Assembly (NCBI RefSeq): GCF_012910715.1
Contig: NZ_JABBHF010000002.1
Location: 5,001 to 69,000 of the forward strand
Length of the DNA: 64,000 nt
Direction: 5' to 3'
DNA from: Flavivirga algicola
Lineage (GTDB): Bacteria > Bacteroidota > Bacteroidia > Flavobacteriales > Flavobacteriaceae
The notes beneath the pieces are model-generated. The model saw only the letters and a list, made by a program, of their open reading frames with translations. It searched no databases and was not told the origin of the DNA. Below are positions 53,701-61,032 of this stretch, piece by piece. The position numbers were made by a program, and so were the translations under genes. Each line of letters opens with the position of its first letter. Position 1 is the stretch's first letter.

Positions 53701-54111
53701 TATGGCCTATACGATGAGAATAATCTTGAAATATATCGAGATTTCCAAGACAGTCATATTTTTGAGAATGTATTCCCTGGAATTTATACAGTCCAAGTTA
53801 AAGATATAAAAAATGATTGTGGAACTGTAAATGCTCCCGTTTCTGTTATTGGTTTTCCTAAATTCTTCACTCCCAATAACGATGGTTTTCATGATACCTG
53901 GCAGGTATACGGTGTTACTGGCCTATTTCGAAATGGCACACAAATTTCAATTTTTGACCGTTTTGGAAAACTCCTTAAACAATTAAACCCTCTTGGACAT
54001 GGTTGGGACGGCACATTTAATGGAGAAGAATTACCAACAGATGATTATTGGTTTGTTGTCACGCTACATGATGGTAGAATATTTAAAAACCATTTCACAC
54101 TCAAACGTTGA
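50776..54111 (+). CDS. T9SS type B surface protein with beta-propeller and four repeats
   Basis: 1111 aa. Signal peptide MKKIALFIILNLISFNLSAQ; then a propeller-like region (about 22-415) with the typical WFFGFGSGIKFN, EGCSAISDNDGNLLFSTDGT and SSSQSAIIVPKPKDPNIYYIF; an Ig-like piece (about 420-480); four ~96-residue repeats (about 487-870), each opening with a Cys-Asp (ICDSNNDG, EICDMEIA, IQCDEDGIADG, AVCDEIGSEDG); another Ig/PKD part; and a C-terminal sorting domain PKFFTPNNDGFHDTWQVYG... HFTLKR. Exported by T9SS and attached to the cell surface. Similar repeats fill the protein at 55925. Confidence 0.9.
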   Translation: MKKIALFIILNLISFNLSAQREASNWFFGFGSGIKFNQQLGIVEPEIGSVNTFEGCSAISDNDGNLLFSTDGTYVYSRNNAVMPNGFGLLGNPSSSQSAIIVPKPKDPNIYYIFTVSTHFTGIEGSVNEGLNYSEVDMRLNNGLGDVTTKNVNLLRYSSEKVSAVLKDCKTEAIWVVTLGTNSRRGGMTNGDYNTFHAFEVTDQGVDPNGAIRSVFLKEDLILDPRGYLKISPDGSKIAVANVSNGLYLYNFDKETGIVTDEALVGIHSDNRAPYGIEFSPNSKFLYASTYNNATDNIDLPETHSSSLIQFDVTFPSIVVSETQVLLDERQLYRGALQLGPDGRIYRALSETYNLGLPHLGVINFPNRKGKASDYRHNAIALSANSTQGLPPFIQSFFSEQIDIIQNGQSSTNLALCGNETYFLKGTNIPGASYTWTHDGVILPDNDFDLEVNDTGHYQLLIEPNNGECDIEGEAFVARFARPIANTPSNQNICDSNNDGSHVFDFTLMDSEIMGTQDPNIYRTHYYPTQEDAVNNTNEIFGLYSNISNPQEIFVRLSVDRNSDCYDMTSFVVEVFNTPTAFPVSPLEICDMEIASDLNVLNGQTEINLHQFDDGILGAQDPLAYSISYYKSINDAETKNAPLNFSYYNETAFSETIYARIENNLNIDCFDITPPINITINPLPEFANTALIQCDEDGIADGITVFNLNEAREVLTQNISNRSAKFYTDSARSNEINGDRFINTSNPQTIYVDIIDDQTLCVSYAELSLEVSSTQTDDYALPAVCDEIGSEDGINTFNLDDITTNIQSLNGITFPIFYYETYEDALLEQNELSSPYSNTTPYSQTIYARVENNNACYGISEVSLTINELPNVDTEGADYYCLNRSPDTITLDAAVLNDVPSNYTYNWSTGDNTYEVEINQPGVYTVEITNVNGCSKQRIITVEASNTATFNSIDVVDASSNNIVTVMVSGEGTYQYGLYDENNLEIYRDFQDSHIFENVFPGIYTVQVKDIKNDCGTVNAPVSVIGFPKFFTPNNDGFHDTWQVYGVTGLFRNGTQISIFDRFGKLLKQLNPLGHGWDGTFNGEELPTDDYWFVVTLHDGRIFKNHFTLKR

Positions 54112-54126
54112 GATAAAATAGGTTTA

Positions 54127-55563
54127 TTATTCAGTAAAAGCTGGTAAGATATAATCTTCCATGATTTCATAAGGGATGGTCATATTGGAATCAAAATTTC
54201 CTCCTGTAAAAACGGCAACTAAACCTAACTCTTTAATAACAAAAATATATTGTCCGCCAAAACCAGCTGCATAAAAACAATTATATGAATTAGCTCCTGT
54301 GTTAAAGTCTCTTATCCACCATTGATATCCATAAGAACTATTAGGTGATACATTAAACTTTACTTTTGTAGATTCGTCCACCCAAGCCTTGGAAATTACT
54401 TGTGTATCTTTCCATTTGCCATCATTTAAATACACCTGTCCTAATTTTAACATATCTCGGGGCGTATTCCTAAAATCCAAAGGTTCTCCTGTTCCTGGCA
54501 GTGCCTTACTTTCAATTAAATCAGAATAATTAGCCTTAGCAAAGACACTATAATCTGTATTGATTGAATTCATTATTATTCTGTTTAACACAAAAGAAGT
54601 TCCTGTATTATACTCAAAAGTAGTACCTGGCGAACTCTCTAAAGGTTTAGATAAAACATAGGTATGTGCCGTTTCAAAGGGCGTCCCATAAAACCCAGAC
54701 AAATCTGTTCCTTCATCCCATTCTAATCCCGAAGACATGCTTAAAAAATTTTCCAAAAGTATATTTTCTTTTCCTCCTTCAGATAGATAGGTTAGTTCGG
54801 GAAATAAATCTTTCAGAGGTACCTGATCATTGGCAATAACCCCTTTATCTATAGCTATTCCAATCATTGCACCTCTAAAGGACTTATTAACAGATTGCAA
54901 TTCATGAGATACATTTTTGTTATATTTTATAAACTCTCCAAAAGAATTTGTACCAGAAAAATATTCTTCAAAAACCAAACTACCATGTATTGATAAGAGT
55001 ACAGCATGTATTTCTTTATAATTTCCTTTTCTAATCTCATCTAAACCATCGTATATTTTACTTTTATTTGGTAAAAGAGTAGTAATGTCGGATGTATCCC
55101 ATCCATCATTATCACTAGTAGGAACCATATATTTATACTTAGCTATAGCATTGACTGTAACCGATGAAGACTGGTTTGAGCTTGGAAATATTTTTAATAC
55201 ATTATTATAGTTCAACCCAAGTTTCCAAGAAATATTAGCAAGTCCCTCGTCATTGGTTGTTACTGTAGTCGTATTATCTATTTCACCTCCTTCAGAAATA
55301 ACCTGAATACTTAATGTTACTCCTGAAACATTATCTCCAGACGCATCTTCAACCCTAACCACAATATCCTCCGCAAGAGTCGTATTTTGAAATCCAATTT
55401 GATTATTTCCTGATATTAAAGTTATTTCATAATTAAATACCTCCTCAAATTCAATATTTTCATTACACCCTGCTAAGATTATTAATACAAAAAACAACTT
55501 GAATTTCAAGCCAGATATTTTAAAACTCGCTTCAAAAGCACATTTGATATTAGATAAAAACAT
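54127..55563 (-). CDS. lipoprotein serine hydrolase (beta-lactamase-like) with Ig-like domain
   Basis: 478 aa. Lipobox FVLIILAGC (Cys about 33), an invasin-type Ig domain (about 40-140, GNNQIGFQNTTLAEDIVVRV), then a class C beta-lactamase-like domain with S-V-N-K as Ser-x-x-Lys (in LQSVNKSFRG), Y-N-T (FEYNTGTSFV) in place of Tyr-x-Asn, and AGFGGQ where the third motif (HTG or KTG) would be. Probably a peptidase or esterase. Lies between two T9SS genes on the opposite strand. Confidence 0.84.
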   Translation of the reverse strand: MFLSNIKCAFEASFKISGLKFKLFFVLIILAGCNENIEFEEVFNYEITLISGNNQIGFQNTTLAEDIVVRVEDASGDNVSGVTLSIQVISEGGEIDNTTTVTTNDEGLANISWKLGLNYNNVLKIFPSSNQSSSVTVNAIAKYKYMVPTSDNDGWDTSDITTLLPNKSKIYDGLDEIRKGNYKEIHAVLLSIHGSLVFEEYFSGTNSFGEFIKYNKNVSHELQSVNKSFRGAMIGIAIDKGVIANDQVPLKDLFPELTYLSEGGKENILLENFLSMSSGLEWDEGTDLSGFYGTPFETAHTYVLSKPLESSPGTTFEYNTGTSFVLNRIIMNSINTDYSVFAKANYSDLIESKALPGTGEPLDFRNTPRDMLKLGQVYLNDGKWKDTQVISKAWVDESTKVKFNVSPNSSYGYQWWIRDFNTGANSYNCFYAAGFGGQYIFVIKELGLVAVFTGGNFDSNMTIPYEIMEDYILPAFTE

Positions 55564-55924
55564 AAGTAATTCTTTCCTTAAATTTAATTAAATAACTATT
55601 AAATACCCCTAAATTTTAATATTATTTACATTTTTTTCAATAAATATGGAGGATCATTGATATAATTAAATGTCTTTATTTGATTATACATAAGTTCAAA
55701 AACATTATAAACTAACTAATAAATAATGGTTTCATTTATGATGATACCTCTAAATATTAAAGCTTATAAAACACCAAAAACAAACCCTAAAACTAATAAA
55801 AATGCGTTTCGTTGTGTTTTTTTGTGTTTCAACTAAAAAACTTCTACTTTCCGACCATAATATTGACCCTCTACACTATTTAAGTAAATATTTAGTCTAA
55901 AAGAATAAAAAGAGCCTACGAACC
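55564..55924. other. intergenic region before the 1641-aa protein
   Basis: 361 bp between divergent genes at 54127 and 55925. AT-rich, with a run TTCGTTGTGTTTTTTTGTGT (55808-55827) and AAACACCAAAAACAAACCC (55770-55788), but no TAnnTTTG element on either strand at a useful distance. No gene seen. Confidence 0.5.
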
Positions 55925-58900
55925 ATGAGATTTATTCACTATTTCTTACTTGTATTTATATTTATTTGCAGCAATACTTTGGTATTCTCGCAGCAAATAT
56001 CTGTAGATAGTAGTGTTGGCTTACAACAGCTCATAGAAGACAATCTGGTAGATGGTTGTGTCGATATTTCAAATATTACCTCCTCGGTTAACGGTAATGC
56101 ACACGGGCTACCTAGTTATGGTTATTTTGAACGTGCCAGCTCAAATTTCCCTTTTGAGAACGGTATCATGCTTTCAACGGGAAGTGCTGCCTCTGGAGGT
56201 AATGGTTTAATTACACCAACACTTAGCGAGAGCTCTACAACCTGGGGAACAGATCCAGATTTGGAAACAGCTTTAGGCATTACCAATACCCTTAATGCGA
56301 CTTCTATAGAATTTGACATTGTCTCTATATCCAATCAGGTTCAATTCAACTATTTATTTGCTTCAGAAGACTACGATGGTATTAACCCCTGCCTCGTTTC
56401 TGATGGGTTTGTTTTTCTTATCAGGGAAGCTTCCAGTACAGGGCCTTACCAAAATATTGCTGTAGTGCCTGGAACATCAGCCCCTGTAAACACCAATAAT
56501 ATCCGACCTAATTTACTGCCTGCCTGTACGCCTCAAAACGAACAATATTTTGATGGCTACAATATTGGTGACACCAATTATGTGGGACGTACCAACGTAT
56601 TAACAGCAACAACAACCATTACACCTAATGTGCCATATCATGTTAAAATAATTATTGCCGACCAAAACGATGGTACATTTGATTCTGCCGTATTTATTGA
56701 AGGAGACAGTTTTAGAATTTTGGATCTAGGTGAAGATATAGAAACCTGTGCCAGTGCGACCCTTTTAGATGCAGATATACAAAACCCACAGGCTACCTAT
56801 GCCTGGTATTTAGACAATAACTTAATAAATGGGGCCATAAACCCTACTTATAACGCCATACAAAGTGGTACGTATAGGGTTGTTGTTACTGTAGATTTAA
56901 ATGGTACGAGTTGTCCCGAAGAAGATGAAATAAATGTTATATTAAATTCAGAAGAACCCATTACTCCAATCAGTGATTATGAATTGTGTGACGATGCAAG
57001 TGAAGATGGTATTGAAATATTTGATCTTTCCACTAAAAATGCGGACTTAATAGCCAATATTCCTTTTACGAATTATACCTTTTCTTATCATTATTCAGAT
57101 GCTGAAGCTAGAAGCAATGCTAATGAAATTACTACACCGATTCCTAACACAACAAGTCCGCGTCAAACTATTTATGTAAGAATAGACGATTTAGACAGTA
57201 ACTGTTTTGCCTATACCACTTTTGATTTAGTTGTAAATCCGGTTCCAAGCATAACACCTCCGTCTAATTTAGAAGTCTGTGATGAAGATGACTCCCCGGA
57301 TGGTTTTGCAATTATCGATTTAACGCAGAAGGATGACGAAATAACCAATGGCCAAAACAACCTGATCGTATCCTATCACCGTAATCCCGCTGATGCCAGT
57401 AATGGCAACAATCCAATACCATCACCATATGTCAATAATAATGCCCCTCCAAATGCAGAAGTCGTTTACATTCGTGTAATAAATTCATTAACGGGTTGTG
57501 TTAATAGCTCTGAAACATTAACGGTCGATGTTACGATAAGCCCCATTGTGGATAGAAGCACACTATACTTAGATGCCTGTGATAGAGACTTAGATGGCAC
57601 TGCTAGTTTTAATTTAAACGATGCTATAAACAACATTGCTGGTGGATTACCTCCAAATGTCACCTCGACATTTCATGAAAGTTTTGATGATGCCAATGCT
57701 GGTACCAACCCCATTGCCGATACGACCAATTATCAAAATGTAAACTTTGAAGAACAAACAGTTTACATACGTATAGAAGACAATACAACGCTATGTGCTT
57801 CCATTATCCCCCTTGAAATTCATGCTAACTTGCTATTAACAGGAACAAACTTGGGAGATTTCGCATTATGTGATGATGATGCCGAAAACGACACCTTAGA
57901 TTTTAATCTAACCACCGTTGAATCTTTTATATCTGACGACTTACCCAATCCTGTTACCGTAACCTTTTATGAAACAGAATCTGACAGAGATAATAATGTT
58001 AATATCATTCCTAAAGGGGTTCTGTATTCAGCTACAAGTCCCAAAGTACTCTATGTGCGTCTAGACGATGGCAATTGTTCAGAAGTTGGAGATATAACTC
58101 TTTTTGTAAACCCTATTTTGCAATTTAACCCTGCTAACCCCATTCCTTATTGTGATACGGATGATGATGGTATCGTTAGCATTGATTTGCACTCGCTTGA
58201 TGATATGGTAACAAATGGTAACACTAATTTTTCTGTTACTTATTTTCCTACTGCTGCAGATGCGGACAACAACATCACATCCAATCAATTACCTGATTTT
58301 TATACCAATACAAACTCAATAGAACCTATTTATGCTAGAATTGTAAATATTGATACAGGGTGTGCAACAACTAATTTTTTCGAAATCCAAGTCGATTTAG
58401 CACCAGCCGCATCTCAACCAGCCCCATTTATTATCTGTGATACGGATGATGATGGTCAATCTGTAATAAATCTTGAAGATAAAATTTCTGAAGTGGTCGC
58501 TGATCCAACTGGATTGAATATAGACTTTTTCACCTCTTTTGATAATGCCAATACCTTTACAGATGTTATTAGTGACCCGACTACATTCAATGCCATGACT
58601 CAGACCATATACATACGAGTAGAAAGCATAACTGATCCCTCTGACTGCTATAATATTGTTGAGCTTGAAGTTATTGTGAATACCCTACCAAATATTCCAG
58701 CTAATATTGATAACTTTCAAATTTGCCAAACAATTGGTGGCAGTACAGCCGATTTCTTATTAGTTGATAAAGATGCAGAAATTTTAAATGGGCAAACGGG
58801 CAAAGAAGTTTTTTACTTCGAAGATGAAATAGATGCCACATCTGGTAATATTGCAAATGCTATAGACAAAAACGCAATATATCAAAACACATCTAGTCCT

Positions 58901-60850
58901 CAAACCATTTATGTTCGTGTGGAAAACATAACGGATGCAACCTGTTACGATACAGCATCATTCTTATTACAAGTATCTCCAGATCCTGTTTATAATGCTC
59001 CTACACCTTTTATACGATGTGACGATATTAGTAATGATGGTATCGACACCTTCGATTTAAATGAAAAAATCCTGGAAATAGAAGGTCCTACCCCACCAGA
59101 ACCTTTAAATATTACATTCCACCTTACCAGGGCCGATGCGGAAAATAATGAAAATGCTTTACCACTCAATTATCAGAATACAAGAAATCCACAAACTATA
59201 TATGCCAGAATTGAGAGTGAAGATTCGTTGTGCTATGTTGTTGAAACTATAGGCATTACTATCATTGCATCTCCAGATATTACTACACCAACTGCATTAA
59301 CACGCTGTGATGAAGACTATAATGGCTCTACTACCTTTGATTTAACAACAGCAGATTTTGAAATTTTAGATAGAATCCAGACCAGTCTTATAACAAACTA
59401 TTTTGAAAATTTTGAAGATATCAATCAAGATGATGGCTTAGACAATACGAATGAAATATCAGATCCAGCAAATTTTAATTCTAGTGCTAAAACGGTTTAC
59501 ATAAAAGTGGCAAATACTTTATCCAGTTGCTTTAGTGTTGTTCCACTTGAATTAAGAGTAAACCTCCCACCACCAACCAATCCCATTACATCGATTCCTA
59601 TATGTGATAATGACACCGATACATTTGATTTATCTACTGTTGATACTATGATTTCAGATGCCCCTAGCACTGTTAATATATCATATCATAGTACTCAAGA
59701 CGATGCCAACAATAATGTAGCTCCTTTAAACAATATATTTAACTATACGGCAAGTAGCCATACCATATTTATAAGGGTTACAAACCCTACAACGGGCTGT
59801 TTTATTGCTCCTTCATTTGAATTACAAATAAATCCGAACCCTGTTGCGAATACAGTACCTGATTTAGTGACTTGTGATGATGGAGATGAATTTATTGGCT
59901 TAGTTGAGTTTGATTTACCAACTTTAACGGCCAATACAATTTTAGGGACTCAAAACGCCTCAGATTATACTATTACCTACTACAATGACCTTGCTAACGC
60001 AGAAGCTGGTATTAGTGCTATAGACAATAATTATATCGCTTTCGACAGTGAAATCATTTATGCACGTATTGAAAATAACAACACAGGTTGCTATGATACA
60101 ACACGGTTCTCAACACGCATAAACCCTTTACCTGTTATTCCTATAGCCGACATAGTTCCGTTATGTATTGATAATTTGCCTTTGGTTATTAGTGCAGAAA
60201 CCAGATATCCAGACGATATCTATTTATGGTCTACTGGAGCTACAACACCAGAAATATTACTGGATGATATTAGTGATGTAGGAGATTATTGGGTAGAAGT
60301 TACGCGACCATACACCATAGGGGGTGACTGTCCTTATAGACATTCTTTTTCCGTTATAGAATCTGAAGCAGCCACCATAAACTTTACGACTACGGTTGAT
60401 TTTGCAGATCCAAATAGCATAACGGTCGATATCGATACCAGTAATATTGGTGATTATGTCTTTATTTTAGATGATGATGAACCTCAAACCTCCAATGTAT
60501 TCGAAAATGTAACATTTGGTAGACATACCGTCACTGTTAGAGATTTAAACGGTTGTATGGATATTACTGAAGATGTTGTTGTTATAGACATCCCAAAATT
60601 TGTCACACCTAATAGTGATGGTTATTATGACACCTGGCATATTGTGGGTATTGAGTTATTACCAGGCACCATTGTATATATTTACAACAGGCATGGTAAA
60701 CTCCTTAAAACCTTAGCGCATACATCTGTGGGTTGGGACGGAACCTACAACGGCGAAAACATGCCTTCTGATGATTATTGGTTCTCTGCCGACGTCATTC
60801 AAGATGGCAATGCTTTTAATCTTAAAGGGCACTTTGCATTAAAACGATAA
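55925..60850 (+). CDS. T9SS type B adhesin-like protein with choice-of-anchor L domain and eleven repeats
   Basis: 1641 aa. Signal peptide MRFIHYFLLVFIFICSNTLV; N-terminal choice-of-anchor L domain (about 27-285: NLVDGCVDISNITSSVNGNA, FENGIMLSTGSAASGG, FNYLFASEDYDGINPC, DGFVFLI); an Ig-like link (about 285-345); eleven ~95-residue repeats (about 350-1400), each with Cys-Asp near the start (LCDDASEDG, VCDEDDSPDG, ICDTDDDGQS and so on), a FDL strand and PQTIYVR-like centre; then an Ig part and C-terminal sorting domain PKFVTPNSDGYYDTWHIVG... HFALKR. Repeat 7 has Gln in place of Asp (ICQTIGG). T9SS exports it to the surface; a role in adhesion or gliding is inferred. Confidence 0.92.
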   Translation: MRFIHYFLLVFIFICSNTLVFSQQISVDSSVGLQQLIEDNLVDGCVDISNITSSVNGNAHGLPSYGYFERASSNFPFENGIMLSTGSAASGGNGLITPTLSESSTTWGTDPDLETALGITNTLNATSIEFDIVSISNQVQFNYLFASEDYDGINPCLVSDGFVFLIREASSTGPYQNIAVVPGTSAPVNTNNIRPNLLPACTPQNEQYFDGYNIGDTNYVGRTNVLTATTTITPNVPYHVKIIIADQNDGTFDSAVFIEGDSFRILDLGEDIETCASATLLDADIQNPQATYAWYLDNNLINGAINPTYNAIQSGTYRVVVTVDLNGTSCPEEDEINVILNSEEPITPISDYELCDDASEDGIEIFDLSTKNADLIANIPFTNYTFSYHYSDAEARSNANEITTPIPNTTSPRQTIYVRIDDLDSNCFAYTTFDLVVNPVPSITPPSNLEVCDEDDSPDGFAIIDLTQKDDEITNGQNNLIVSYHRNPADASNGNNPIPSPYVNNNAPPNAEVVYIRVINSLTGCVNSSETLTVDVTISPIVDRSTLYLDACDRDLDGTASFNLNDAINNIAGGLPPNVTSTFHESFDDANAGTNPIADTTNYQNVNFEEQTVYIRIEDNTTLCASIIPLEIHANLLLTGTNLGDFALCDDDAENDTLDFNLTTVESFISDDLPNPVTVTFYETESDRDNNVNIIPKGVLYSATSPKVLYVRLDDGNCSEVGDITLFVNPILQFNPANPIPYCDTDDDGIVSIDLHSLDDMVTNGNTNFSVTYFPTAADADNNITSNQLPDFYTNTNSIEPIYARIVNIDTGCATTNFFEIQVDLAPAASQPAPFIICDTDDDGQSVINLEDKISEVVADPTGLNIDFFTSFDNANTFTDVISDPTTFNAMTQTIYIRVESITDPSDCYNIVELEVIVNTLPNIPANIDNFQICQTIGGSTADFLLVDKDAEILNGQTGKEVFYFEDEIDATSGNIANAIDKNAIYQNTSSPQTIYVRVENITDATCYDTASFLLQVSPDPVYNAPTPFIRCDDISNDGIDTFDLNEKILEIEGPTPPEPLNITFHLTRADAENNENALPLNYQNTRNPQTIYARIESEDSLCYVVETIGITIIASPDITTPTALTRCDEDYNGSTTFDLTTADFEILDRIQTSLITNYFENFEDINQDDGLDNTNEISDPANFNSSAKTVYIKVANTLSSCFSVVPLELRVNLPPPTNPITSIPICDNDTDTFDLSTVDTMISDAPSTVNISYHSTQDDANNNVAPLNNIFNYTASSHTIFIRVTNPTTGCFIAPSFELQINPNPVANTVPDLVTCDDGDEFIGLVEFDLPTLTANTILGTQNASDYTITYYNDLANAEAGISAIDNNYIAFDSEIIYARIENNNTGCYDTTRFSTRINPLPVIPIADIVPLCIDNLPLVISAETRYPDDIYLWSTGATTPEILLDDISDVGDYWVEVTRPYTIGGDCPYRHSFSVIESEAATINFTTTVDFADPNSITVDIDTSNIGDYVFILDDDEPQTSNVFENVTFGRHTVTVRDLNGCMDITEDVVVIDIPKFVTPNSDGYYDTWHIVGIELLPGTIVYIYNRHGKLLKTLAHTSVGWDGTYNGENMPSDDYWFSADVIQDGNAFNLKGHFALKR

Positions 60851-60895
60851 TATCATTATAATTCAATGTTGTTATTATTAAAGTAAGATTATTTT

Positions 60896-60932
60896 AACGA
60901 TTATTTTATGAAATAACCGTCTTTTTTATTCT
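60896..60932 (+). terminator. probable terminator of the 1641-aa protein gene
   Basis: Stem ACGATTATTT / AAATAACCGT with one mismatch and a short loop, followed by TCTTTTTT. About 50 nt downstream of the stop at 60850. Confidence 0.5.
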
Positions 60933-60967
60933 TTTTATCTAAAAAAATTAAACCTTCCTATTTTTAT

Positions 60968-61014
60968 AAAGTCTAAATGAACTAAATACTATATATTTAG
61001 TTCATTTAGACTTT
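60968..61014 (+). terminator. 20-bp perfect hairpin upstream of the last gene
   Basis: Perfect inverted repeat: left arm 60968-60987 begins AAAGTCTAAATGAAC and right arm 60995-61014 ends TTCATTTAGACTTT, loop 7 nt, then TTTTAC. It looks like a strong intrinsic terminator but sits only 18 nt before the next start codon (61033), so it could act as an attenuator in that gene's leader. Confidence 0.75.
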
Positions 61015-61032
61015 TTTACTCGTACTAAACCT

